From contig NZ_CP059725.1 of NCBI RefSeq assembly GCF_014117425.1, positions 3,112,001-3,176,000 on the forward strand: a DNA stretch of 64,000 nt. Reading direction: 5' to 3'. The translations under genes were made by a program, and so were the position numbers. The notes beneath the pieces were generated by a model, which did not search any database, was not told the origin of the DNA, and saw only the letters and a program-made list of their open reading frames with translations. This stretch comes from Bartonella sp. HY038 (GTDB taxonomy: Bacteria > Pseudomonadota > Alphaproteobacteria > Rhizobiales > Rhizobiaceae). Shown one piece after another: positions 1-7,820 of this stretch (position 1 is its first letter; every line of letters starts with the position of its first letter).

Positions 1-66
1 TTTATTATTGCGGTGGTTTTGGCCGCCAACCGCGTTAGCCGCGCCCTTACCCAGTGGAGGCCATGA
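1..66 (+). CDS. ABC transporter permease, C-terminal fragment (partial)
   Basis: The first 21 codons form an open frame running in from the left edge and ending at TGA 64-66. The peptide is hydrophobic (FIIAVVLAANRVSRAL) and ends in a short basic tail, as the last helix of a DppC/OppC-type permease does. The stop overlaps the ATG codons of the next gene, which is a double-ATPase peptide importer subunit, so translational coupling in one operon is likely. The permease identity is inferred from position and hydrophobicity only; the rest of the gene lies outside the window. Confidence 0.6.
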   Translation, partial: FIIAVVLAANRVSRALTQWRP

Positions 67-1688
67 TGAGCAACTTGCTTCTTGATGTGCAAAATCTTTC
101 CATCGCCTATCGTGATAAAAACAACTGGCGCCGCGTTACCCATGATGTATCCTTTAGTATGAAGGCAGGCGAATCCTTGGTTCTTGTTGGGGAATCAGGT
201 TCAGGTAAAACCACAACCGCCCAAGCAATTTTAGGTCTATTGCCTAATAATGCTCGTATTGATCATGGGTCAATTACACTTAACAATGCGCAAATTAGCG
301 ATTGGTCAGCGCAGCGATTGCGTAATCTGCACGGGAAGGTGATTAGCTTAATTCCGCAAGATCCGTCTTCGTCACTTGATCCATTAATGACGATTGGTCA
401 GCAAATTGGTGAAATATTTAAAATTCATAAAGCGGTCGCCAAAGCAGAAATCAAAGAAAGAGTAATTGATTTACTACATCAGGTTGGGCTTAGCGAACCG
501 CAACGGCGATTTGATCAATATCCGCATGAATTATCAGGCGGCATGCGTCAGCGTGTGTTGATTGCTATTGCTATCGCATTAAAACCACAGCTTATTATTG
601 CTGATGAGCCGACATCAGCGCTTGATGTTACGGTGCAAAGACGCATTCTTGATTTGATTGATGATATTCGCCAAGATTTTGGCTCAAGTTTGTTAATGGT
701 AACCCATGATCTTGGTGTTGCAAGCGACCGTGCTGATCGCATTATCGTCATGCAAAATGGTGCCATTCAAGAAAGTGGTGATAGCCGCGCGATTTTATCC
801 AATCCGCAATCAAGTTACACCAAAAAACTGGTTGCCAATGATCCGTCTTTAACCGTGCCGCCGATCCGCCAACTCGATTTGGTTGATCGTGATATATTGG
901 TTGAGCTGCGTCATATTGATATTGATTATGGTGGACGGCAAACCTATCGCGCTATTGATGATCTCTCATTTAGTGTGCAGCGCGGTACAACCCATGCAAT
1001 TGTTGGTGAATCTGGTTCGGGTAAAACCAGCACTATTCGTGCTTTATGTGGATTTTTAAAACCAACAAGCGGCGAAATTATTATTGATGGCACCGATATG
1101 ACGGGCTTAAAAAGCGAAGAATTACGCCAATTTCGCCGTCGTATTCAACTTGTTTATCAAAATCCCTATGGCTCGCTTGATCCGCAATATACGATTGGCA
1201 AAATTATTGAAGAGCCTTTGCTTAATTTTCTACTTGTGAGTAAAGCAGAACGGCGAGCGCGCGTGTTGGATTTGTTGGCTGAGGTGGAGTTACCACAAGA
1301 TTTTATTGATCGCCGTCCCCATGCGCTTTCTGGCGGACAGCGCCAAAGAGTAGCAATTGCCCGCGCGCTTATTTTAAGACCAGATATTTTGGTTTTAGAT
1401 GAAGCCGTTTCAGCCCTTGATGTTACGGTGCAAGCACAAATATTGACCCTGCTTGAGCGGCTTCAAAAAGAAGCAAATTTGACCTATATTTTTGTAAGCC
1501 ATGATCTTTCAGTTGTGCGTAAAATATCTGATACAGTTACCGTTTTGCAAAATGGACGTGTCGTTGAAAGTGGCTGTGTTGAAGATATTTTCACTCACCC
1601 TTCGCAAAATTATACCAAAGAGCTTATTGCAGCAATTCCGGGCAAGGCTAATGCTTTGCATAAATCGGTGCTTTCTGCCCAATTATAA
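66..1688 (+). CDS. Peptide/nickel-type ABC transporter, double ATP-binding protein
   Basis: This is an ATP-hydrolysing subunit with two complete ABC cassettes in one chain, as in YejF or fused DppD-DppF. Cassette 1 has Walker A GESGSGKT, signature LSGGMRQR and Walker B LIIADEPTSALD. Cassette 2 repeats these as GESGSGKT, LSGGQRQR and ILVLDEAVSALD. It powers uptake of a small solute, formally peptide-like, through the inner membrane. GGAGG at 56-60 is 5 nt from ATG 66 and only 2 nt from ATG 63, so 66 is preferred; a GTG at 54 is unlikely. The next genes are a flavin monooxygenase and two CMD-fold proteins. In other proteobacteria a similar set travels with this transporter type (from memory, the KPN_01858/Avi_7170/Avi_7169 families), so the cargo may be the substrate of those enzymes rather than a peptide. 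Confidence 0.9.
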   Translation: MSNLLLDVQNLSIAYRDKNNWRRVTHDVSFSMKAGESLVLVGESGSGKTTTAQAILGLLPNNARIDHGSITLNNAQISDWSAQRLRNLHGKVISLIPQDPSSSLDPLMTIGQQIGEIFKIHKAVAKAEIKERVIDLLHQVGLSEPQRRFDQYPHELSGGMRQRVLIAIAIALKPQLIIADEPTSALDVTVQRRILDLIDDIRQDFGSSLLMVTHDLGVASDRADRIIVMQNGAIQESGDSRAILSNPQSSYTKKLVANDPSLTVPPIRQLDLVDRDILVELRHIDIDYGGRQTYRAIDDLSFSVQRGTTHAIVGESGSGKTSTIRALCGFLKPTSGEIIIDGTDMTGLKSEELRQFRRRIQLVYQNPYGSLDPQYTIGKIIEEPLLNFLLVSKAERRARVLDLLAEVELPQDFIDRRPHALSGGQRQRVAIARALILRPDILVLDEAVSALDVTVQAQILTLLERLQKEANLTYIFVSHDLSVVRKISDTVTVLQNGRVVESGCVEDIFTHPSQNYTKELIAAIPGKANALHKSVLSAQL

Positions 1689-1720
1689 ATGACATAGATT
1701 TTGAAATTTAAAGGTTTGCT

Positions 1721-2743
1721 ATGACAAATGTAAATGATTTTTTTAAAAACCGAAAACTTGGCTTTTTTACCCGTTTATTAGATGATGTTGACGCAAAACA
1801 ACGCTATGCCTTGGCGCAACAACAAATTATTCATGCTGAAAAATTTGGCTTTCACACTGCTTGGGTGGCGCAGCACCATTTTCATCCCGATGAAGGTGGC
1901 TTGCCCTCCCCTGTTGCTTTCTTGGCGAATTTAGCCGCTAAAACTAATAAAATTCGCCTTGGCACAGGTGTTATCACCTTGCCGATGGAAAATCCGATAA
2001 GAGTTGCAGAAGATACTGCCGTTTTGGATTTATTATCTGATGGGCGCTTAGAGCTTGGCTTTGGCACTGGTGGCACGCGCGAGTCTTTTGAAGCCTTTGG
2101 CGTTGATCCGGATAATCGCGGCGAAGTATATGCAAATCACCTTAAAGTTTTACGCGCTGCCTTTAACGGTGGAGATCTTTACAAAGGCAATCATCTTTAT
2201 CCAACTGCACCGCATTTATTAAATCGTTTTTGGATGGCGACATTTTCAAGCTTTGGCGGTAAACTTGCCGGTGAAGCAGGCGATGGGTTGATGTTATCAC
2301 GCACCCAACCACGCCCAAAAGACAATAGTGATGCGAGCCTTGATGCCTTGCAAAACCCGATTATTGATGCCTATTTGGCTGCATTGCCAAAGGGTAAAAT
2401 ACCGCGCATTATGGCATCGCGCAGCCTTTTTGTATCAACGGATCGCCAACGAGCATTAAGCCTTGCTGAAGTTGGTCTACGTCGTGCGGCTGAGCGTTTT
2501 GAAAAAGCAGGGCAACCAGCTCGCGGACATAGCCTTGAAGAATTGATAGCTTCTTTTGATTTGCATGTCGGCACGCCTGACGAGGTGATTGCATCTTTGC
2601 AAAAGGATACAACTTTGTTGCGGGCAACAGATGTCGTCTTCCAAGTCCATTCGGTAGAGCCACCGCATGAAGATATTTTAAAATCGATTGAGCTTACCGC
2701 CCAAGAGGTTGCACCGGCGCTTGGCCTTTCACTTAATCATTAA
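1721..2743 (+). CDS. LLM-class flavin-dependent monooxygenase (KPN_01858-like)
   Basis: A 340-residue luciferase-like monooxygenase, expected to use reduced FMN and O2 on an organic substrate in the cytoplasm. Family hallmarks are the N-terminal barrel with AEKFGFHTAWVAQHHF, the IRLGTGVITLPMENPIRVAEDTAVLDLLSDGRLELGFGTG-type core (residues about 75-118) and a C-terminal GTPDEVIASL segment typical of these proteins. The gene follows the ABC ATPase after 32 nt and precedes two CMD-domain genes, so it is probably co-transcribed. I assign it to the KPN_01858-type subgroup from gene order and recollection of the family. The substrate is unknown; it is not a bacterial luciferase, since no LuxAB partner or fatty-acid reductase is present. 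Confidence 0.85.
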   Translation: MTNVNDFFKNRKLGFFTRLLDDVDAKQRYALAQQQIIHAEKFGFHTAWVAQHHFHPDEGGLPSPVAFLANLAAKTNKIRLGTGVITLPMENPIRVAEDTAVLDLLSDGRLELGFGTGGTRESFEAFGVDPDNRGEVYANHLKVLRAAFNGGDLYKGNHLYPTAPHLLNRFWMATFSSFGGKLAGEAGDGLMLSRTQPRPKDNSDASLDALQNPIIDAYLAALPKGKIPRIMASRSLFVSTDRQRALSLAEVGLRRAAERFEKAGQPARGHSLEELIASFDLHVGTPDEVIASLQKDTTLLRATDVVFQVHSVEPPHEDILKSIELTAQEVAPALGLSLNH

Positions 2744-2813
2744 TTTTTGCATTAAAAATGCGAAATTGATTAGGTTTTTTATTTCAATATGTTTTCGATA
2801 AAGGGTTGATTTG

Positions 2814-3407
2814 ATGGCTGATAGTGATGTTATTGATAAAATGGTTGGGCAAAAACTTGCGCTGCGGCAACGCCGACCAATTACGGTTACTCAAACCCAA
2901 AAAAGCTATGAAGCTTTGTTTGAAAATAAAGATAATGCTAGTTTTTCTATAGCCGATCGTTTTGCTGTAGCAGCTTTTATTGCACTTTTACACCAAGTGG
3001 ATGAAGCTGCTCAGTTTTACCTTGAACAATTATTAAAAATTGATGCGAAAAAGGCAGATTTTGTTCAACAAGCGTCAAAAACCGGCTTAACTACGGGTCC
3101 TTATGGGCATTATCCTGTTGGTCCTTTAAGTCGTGAAGATGAAGATGGGTTTTTATGGCGGGCTGATGATAGTTTGCGGAGGTCTCTTGGTGATAAGTTA
3201 ATTGCCGGATTTGAGCATGGTCATTTATTGGTCTTTCATCCGCGTGATAGTGCGAAAAATGATATTGATAAGCTTGTTAACGCTGGTTGGTCTAATGATG
3301 ATATTGTGACGCTTTCCCAGCTTATTGCTTTTCTTAGCTATCAAATTCGCCTTGTCGTTGGTTTGAAAGTTTTAGCCAATAAACCGCAATCCGTGCAAAA
3401 GCCATAA
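2814..3407 (+). CDS. CMD domain protein, Avi_7170-like
   Basis: A 197-residue alpha-helical protein of the carboxymuconolactone decarboxylase/AhpD fold. It lacks the CxxC redox pair of true AhpD; the visible conserved block is the central PYGHYPVGPLSREDEDG segment and the C-terminal VNAGWSNDDIVTLSQLIAFLSYQIR helix pair. AAGGG at 2801-2805 is 8 nt before ATG 2814, so this start is preferred over the TTG one codon upstream. It sits between the flavin monooxygenase and the peroxidase-like CMD gene, only 12 nt from the latter, and the two probably work as a pair. The family name comes from memory of gene order; the biochemical role is not known to me. Confidence 0.75.
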   Translation: MADSDVIDKMVGQKLALRQRRPITVTQTQKSYEALFENKDNASFSIADRFAVAAFIALLHQVDEAAQFYLEQLLKIDAKKADFVQQASKTGLTTGPYGHYPVGPLSREDEDGFLWRADDSLRRSLGDKLIAGFEHGHLLVFHPRDSAKNDIDKLVNAGWSNDDIVTLSQLIAFLSYQIRLVVGLKVLANKPQSVQKP

Positions 3408-3419
3408 GGGAGGCATATG

Positions 3420-4031
3420 ATGAGCAATAACACTGCTAATAACGCATTACAAAATAATGCGCCAAATGTTTTTTCTCGCGATTTTTTTGATTGGCTACCT
3501 TGGTTGTCACCTATTCTTGAGGCTGAACTGAGCGAGCGGCAAAGAACAGCTCTTGTTGATAGTGCAAGGGCAAAATCTCAATATTTTACCCTTTTAGCGC
3601 GTGATCCAGATATTTTAGAAGCACGCACCTTAGCAGATAAGGACATTTTTTATAATACTAAGGATGGATTACCAAGGGCAGAACGTGAATTGGCCGCCAC
3701 CGCAACATCACGTTTTAATGGCTGTATTTATTGTGCCTCAGTTCATGCCCGCCATGCTGCACAATATTCCAAACGTGTTGATGATGTTGATAATTTGTTA
3801 AAAAATGGTGTTAATGTAGATTTGCAACCGCGTTGGAATGCTATTACTGCAGCAGCTATTGCCCTTACCCAGACACCGCCACATTTTAATCAAAGCCATG
3901 TTGATGCTTTGCATGATGCTGGGCTTAATGATGATGAAATTGGTGATGTTATTCATGCCGCTAGTTTTTTTAATTGGGCAAATCGTTTGATGCTATCGCT
4001 TGGTGAACCGCAAATCAACAAGGCAGAGTAA
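3420..4031 (+). CDS. Alkylhydroperoxidase-domain protein, Avi_7169-like
   Basis: A CMD-fold protein carrying an AhpD-like redox motif: ERELAATATSRFNGCIYCASVH, with CIYC as the cysteine pair and a following histidine, as in peroxidase-related enzymes. The C-terminal half (IGDVIHAASFFNWANRLMLSLGEP) matches the usual end of that family. It probably removes a peroxide or hydroperoxide formed by the neighbouring flavin oxygenase; this role is inference. AAGGGAGG at 3406-3413 gives 6 nt spacing to ATG 3420 and 3 nt to ATG 3417, so 3420 was chosen. It ends the plus-strand operon; a hairpin at 4085-4128 separates it from the convergent DUF4170 gene. Confidence 0.8.
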   Translation: MSNNTANNALQNNAPNVFSRDFFDWLPWLSPILEAELSERQRTALVDSARAKSQYFTLLARDPDILEARTLADKDIFYNTKDGLPRAERELAATATSRFNGCIYCASVHARHAAQYSKRVDDVDNLLKNGVNVDLQPRWNAITAAAIALTQTPPHFNQSHVDALHDAGLNDDEIGDVIHAASFFNWANRLMLSLGEPQINKAE

Positions 4032-4084
4032 TTGCGCCATGATCTAAAAATTGCTGCATAATTTGTTTATGCACTAACAAACAA

Positions 4085-4128
4085 AATTGGGCATTTGGCA
4101 ATTCATAAAAAACCAAAAATGCCCAATT
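4085..4128. terminator. Bidirectional Rho-independent terminator
   Basis: Arms AATTGGGCATTTGG (4085-4098) and CCAAAAATGCCCAATT (4113-4128) pair with a two-A bulge. A-rich and T-rich flanks on both sides suit termination of both converging transcripts, the CMD operon from the left and the DUF4170 gene from the right. Confidence 0.75.
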
Positions 4129-4176
4129 AAAAATAAAGGTTTTAACCTAGAAGACTAAACCTATGCGCCTTCATCT

Positions 4177-4404
4177 TCAGGGATTTAACAAGCGGTGAAG
4201 ATGCACAACATAATAGCGTTGCAATGCATTATCAACTGTGGCTTGTGCTTTGGCTTTCCATGCCACTTGTGCTGAAGCATAATCTGGGTAAATGCCGACA
4301 ATATCAAGCTTATCAAGATCGCGGAATTCGCTACTGTCAACACTCTTTAACTCGCCACCAAAAACAAGGTGTAGAAGCTGTTTTTTTTCAGCTGTTGCGG
4401 GCAT
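4177..4404 (-). CDS. DUF4170 domain protein
   Basis: A 75-residue soluble protein of a conserved alphaproteobacterial family (DUF4170). The recognisable parts are HLVFGGELKSVDSSEF near residues 12-27, IVGIYPDYASAQVAWKAKAQATVDNA in the middle, and the terminal YYVVHLHRLLNP. The complement of CTCCTT just upstream of the start gives an AAGGAG ribosome site. Function is unknown. The next minus-strand genes are the CysQ-like phosphatase and PmbA, in the same direction. Confidence 0.85.
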   Translation of the reverse strand: MPATAEKKQLLHLVFGGELKSVDSSEFRDLDKLDIVGIYPDYASAQVAWKAKAQATVDNALQRYYVVHLHRLLNP

Positions 4405-4505
4405 TATAGTCTCCTTGGATTTTAATAATTTTAAAGTGCAATAACATTGGGTAAAACTACTTTAAAACCGCTTTATTTCGTATATTTGAATTATAATAAT
4501 GATGA

Positions 4506-5321
4506 TTAATCTTTTAACGCTTTATGTACAATATCTAAAGCTATTTTAAAATTTTTTGCTGATGCGGCAATCAAAATACCGTGACAAAATGGCTCTTTTC
4601 CATAGATGAGTGGCTTTTGCTGCCTGTTAAGCAAAGCACCGCCTGCACATTCAACAATGATATCGGCAGCAGCAATATCCCAATCATGGGCATTGGGGCG
4701 CACCAAAACCATATCAACCTTGCCACTAGCAAAAAGGGCTAATCTATAGGCAAGTGACGACACATTGGCTTTAAAAATATAATCTTGGTGCAGTTCTGGT
4801 GTAATCTTTTTCATCCATGAACCAGCGCATGAAATAACAGGGCGGCGCAAATACTCATCATTGGCAATGGCTAAAACCATATCATTATTATACGCTTTGC
4901 CATTAATGGGTGCGATAAAATGCTCGCCAGTTACCGGGCAATGCAGGACGCCGCAAATTGGGCGCCCATTTTCAATAATCGCAATAGAAATGCACCAGTT
5001 ATTTTGGCCTTCGATAAAACCACGCGTGCCATCAATGGGATCAACCACAAAGAAACGTTGATATTGCTGGGCGGGGCGTTCATCGGTTGTTTCTTCAGAT
5101 ATCCAACCATATTGCGGACGCGCTTTTAGCAAAGCCTCTTTCAAATAGCGATCAACCGCAAAATCAGCTTCTGTTACTGGAGAGTTACCCTCCTTATGCC
5201 AAATTTGGGGATTTTGTTTAAAAAAGCTCATAGCGATGTGACCAGCTTGACGCGCCGCATCGCTTATCAGCCTTAAATCATCGCTTATTGCTTGATGTCT
5301 TAAGCTATTACTTTCCGGCAA
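4506..5321 (-). CDS. cysQ: 3'(2'),5'-bisphosphate nucleotidase, inositol-phosphatase family
   Basis: A 271-residue Mg-dependent phosphatase of the inositol monophosphatase superfamily. The metal-binding motifs are intact: WISEETTDE in the first half, DPIDGTRGFIEG (residues about 93-104), and WDIAAADIIVECAGG in the C-terminal part. GTRGFIEG after the DPID motif and KEGNSPVTEADFAVDRYL are typical of CysQ-like enzymes that hydrolyse PAP, the by-product of sulfur assimilation. An inositol-phosphatase-like role cannot be excluded. Its start overlaps the end of pmbA by 14 nt, so the two are probably translated from one mRNA. Confidence 0.85.
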   Translation of the reverse strand: MPESNSLRHQAISDDLRLISDAARQAGHIAMSFFKQNPQIWHKEGNSPVTEADFAVDRYLKEALLKARPQYGWISEETTDERPAQQYQRFFVVDPIDGTRGFIEGQNNWCISIAIIENGRPICGVLHCPVTGEHFIAPINGKAYNNDMVLAIANDEYLRRPVISCAGSWMKKITPELHQDYIFKANVSSLAYRLALFASGKVDMVLVRPNAHDWDIAAADIIVECAGGALLNRQQKPLIYGKEPFCHGILIAASAKNFKIALDIVHKALKD

Positions 5322-6645
5322 GAGTCATTCCTTCAATCAATAGGCTTGGAGATGCAATGCCATAACGGCGGTCAAGATCGTCTGCCGCTTGCATATGAGC
5401 AAACATATGTAAAAGGTTGGAGCCCAAAGTTACTTCACTTACTGGATAGGTAATCTCACCATTTTCAATCCAAAAGCCCGATGCACCGCGGCTATATTGG
5501 CCTGTTACCAGATCGACACCATGACCAACCAATTCGGTGACGTAAAAACCGCTTTTAAGTGACTTTATCATATCTTCGCGGCTGATATTACCGCTTTCAA
5601 TGGTAAAGTTAGTGGATGCCGGCGCGACGCTATTGGATGAGCGTACGCCATGGCCATTGGTTGTTAAGCCAAGCTCCATTGCGGCAGAGGTGGATAAGAG
5701 CCAATTTTGCAAAACACCATCTTTAACGATTTCCAGCATTTGTCCTTCAACGCCTTCCCCATCAAACGGGCGGGACGAGCTGCCCCGCACTTTGAGTGGA
5801 TTATCAGTGATAGTGATGCCTTGCGGCATGATGGCTTGCCCCATTTTCTCACGCAATAGGCTGGTTTTTCTAGCAACTGATGCACCATTAACTGCACTAG
5901 CAATATGGGCGGCAATACCGCGCGCCATGCGTGGATCAAAAATCACATCGACTGTGCCAGTCTTTGCCCGTTGCGCGCCAAGGCGGGCAACGGTACGCTC
6001 ACCTGCTCTTTGTCCGATATGATGGCTATGATCAAGGTCTGCAAAGTGCAGTGCTGTACTATAATCATAATCGCGTTCCATTGCTGTGCCAGTGCCGGCA
6101 ACAACGCTGCAAGAGCGCGAAAATCGCGAACTCATATAATGGCCGCAAAAACCATCACTTGTCACCAATACCATGCCGCCTGCGCCACATGCTGCCCCTG
6201 CACCGCCAGAATTGCTGACGCCCTTTACAGCTAATGCCGCTTCTTCCATTGCAAGCGCTTCATGGGTTAAAGCTGCACTATCTAAATCTGTTGCATCAAA
6301 TAAATCAAGATCACGTGGCTTATGCTGTAAAAGTTTAGGATCAGCCAAACCTTCAAAAGGGTTTTCAGGAGATACTTTTGCCATAGCAACGGCGCGAATT
6401 GCCAAAGCTTGAGGATCGGATTGAGAATTAGCCGAAATAGTTGCAACTTTTTTGCCTAAAAAAACGCGTAATGAGAAATCATCACTCTCTGAACTATCGG
6501 TCGATTCAACTTTGCCAAGCCGCACACTAACTTGCCGTGAGCGTGAGCGGATAACCACAGCATCAGCCGCATCGGCACCAGCCTTTTTTGCTGCCTCAAC
6601 CAAGGCGGATGCCTTATCGATTAAACCTTGTGCATCACCACTCAT
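5308..6645 (-). CDS. pmbA: TldD/PmbA family protein, PmbA (TldE) subunit
   Basis: A 445-residue protein of the TldD/TldE metalloprotease family, which acts in the cytoplasm to trim peptides such as microcin and CcdA-type substrates as a TldD-TldE heterodimer. The C-terminal part contains SGFYVTELVGHGVDLVTGQYSRGASGFWIENGEITYPVSEVT, a PmbA hallmark, and the N-terminal half has the QVSVRLGKVESTDSSESDDFSLRVFLGKK block. The HExxxH zinc motif of TldD is absent, as expected for the TldE subunit. GGAGAG precedes the ATG. The partner tldD is not in this window. Confidence 0.9.
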   Translation of the reverse strand: MSGDAQGLIDKASALVEAAKKAGADAADAVVIRSRSRQVSVRLGKVESTDSSESDDFSLRVFLGKKVATISANSQSDPQALAIRAVAMAKVSPENPFEGLADPKLLQHKPRDLDLFDATDLDSAALTHEALAMEEAALAVKGVSNSGGAGAACGAGGMVLVTSDGFCGHYMSSRFSRSCSVVAGTGTAMERDYDYSTALHFADLDHSHHIGQRAGERTVARLGAQRAKTGTVDVIFDPRMARGIAAHIASAVNGASVARKTSLLREKMGQAIMPQGITITDNPLKVRGSSSRPFDGEGVEGQMLEIVKDGVLQNWLLSTSAAMELGLTTNGHGVRSSNSVAPASTNFTIESGNISREDMIKSLKSGFYVTELVGHGVDLVTGQYSRGASGFWIENGEITYPVSEVTLGSNLLHMFAHMQAADDLDRRYGIASPSLLIEGMTLAGK

Positions 6646-6937
6646 AAAAGCTCTCCATCATTTAATCTTTATTACCCTATTCTATTAGAGCAATTCGCAA
6701 ATTGTGTGAAGCACCTTTTTTGGTTAATCTGGTATCGGTAAAACAACCTATTAGGTATATTTTATTGTTTTTGAGGTGTGGGTAGAGATAAATATTCTAC
6801 TAAATCCGCTATTAATAGCTAAATTAACACGCTAAATTAAACTGTCTATATATTTTTTTATAAGATAGTCTAATCTTCTTATTTGAAACTAGAACTTAAT
6901 ATGTTTTGGATGTATCTGAAATTAAGGCGGGATATTG

Positions 6938-7711
6938 ATGGAAGAGCGGTTTTCTGAAGAAGTGTGTTTAAAAGTAGGTAATTATGTTTATCGGCTTATT
7001 GATCCAAGAAATGGTGAAACTTTTTACGTAGGCAAAGGTAAAAATAACCGCGTTTTTGATCATGCAAGAGGTGTTGTGTTTGATAGTGCGGACAACACTG
7101 AATTGATGGATATTAAATTGGATAGGATCAAAGCTATTCAAGGAGCTGGGTTAAAAGTTCTATATGTCATCCATCGTCACGAAATACACGTTGACGCAAT
7201 TTTTGAAGTGGAAGCTGCGCTAATTGATGCCTATCCAGGTTTAACCAATATTCAAGGTGGACATGGTAGCAGTGATCGTGGTCCGATGAATCATTTGGAA
7301 ATTATTGACAAATATAATTTACCAGAGTTTCCTTCTTCACCAACTGACGCTTTATTATTAATTAATATTGCTAAACTGGAAGATAAATTTGATCAAGACG
7401 TAATTTATGATCTTGTTCGTTATTGTTGGCGGCTTAATGTTGAAAGAGCACGAAAAGCCAAATATGTTGTGGCTGTTTGTCGCGGTGTTGCTGTTGGTGT
7501 GTTTACAGCTGAAAAATGGATGAGTGCAACTCCAGAGAACTTTCCAGATATACCATTTGCCAAAGTTAAAGATGAAAGTCAGCGTTTTGGTTTTGAAGGT
7601 CATAAAGCACCAAAGGAAATCTGGGATATTTATGTGGGCAAACGGGGCAGACAGATAATAGAACAAAAATTAAAGCATGTTCAAAATCCAATTAGGTTTT
7701 ATAATTGCTAG
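6938..7711 (+). CDS. GIY-YIG nuclease-like protein (LEM-3 type) with C-terminal domain
   Basis: A 257-residue protein whose N-terminus carries a GIY-YIG-type fold: NYVYRLIDP (GIY strand), TFYVGKGKNNRVFDHAR (YIG strand and catalytic Arg region), and EVEAALIDAYPGLTNIQGGHGS (Glu helix and Asn). The layout matches the LEM-3-like branch. Residues about 150-257 form a second domain, KAKYVVAVCRGVAVGVFTAEKW to GFEGHKAP and PIRFYNC, seen in nuclease-associated proteins but not one I can name. AAGG at 6924-6927 supports ATG 6938. The gene stands alone in AT-rich DNA with 290 bp upstream and no partner gene. A role in defence or mobile DNA is possible; nothing here proves it. Confidence 0.7.
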   Translation: MEERFSEEVCLKVGNYVYRLIDPRNGETFYVGKGKNNRVFDHARGVVFDSADNTELMDIKLDRIKAIQGAGLKVLYVIHRHEIHVDAIFEVEAALIDAYPGLTNIQGGHGSSDRGPMNHLEIIDKYNLPEFPSSPTDALLLINIAKLEDKFDQDVIYDLVRYCWRLNVERARKAKYVVAVCRGVAVGVFTAEKWMSATPENFPDIPFAKVKDESQRFGFEGHKAPKEIWDIYVGKRGRQIIEQKLKHVQNPIRFYNC

Positions 7712-7820
7712 CAATTTATATAGGTTTGGGCATCAGATTTAATAAATTGATAAATCCGATGCCCTAAATAAATTTGGGTTAAAATAAATGGTGATGCTTA
7801 ATCAACGCTTGACCTTAGCT

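Noticed and set aside
5600..6412. Several long plus-strand frames opposite pmbA
   Set aside because: Antisense shadows; the minus-strand frame has full PmbA motifs and these have none.
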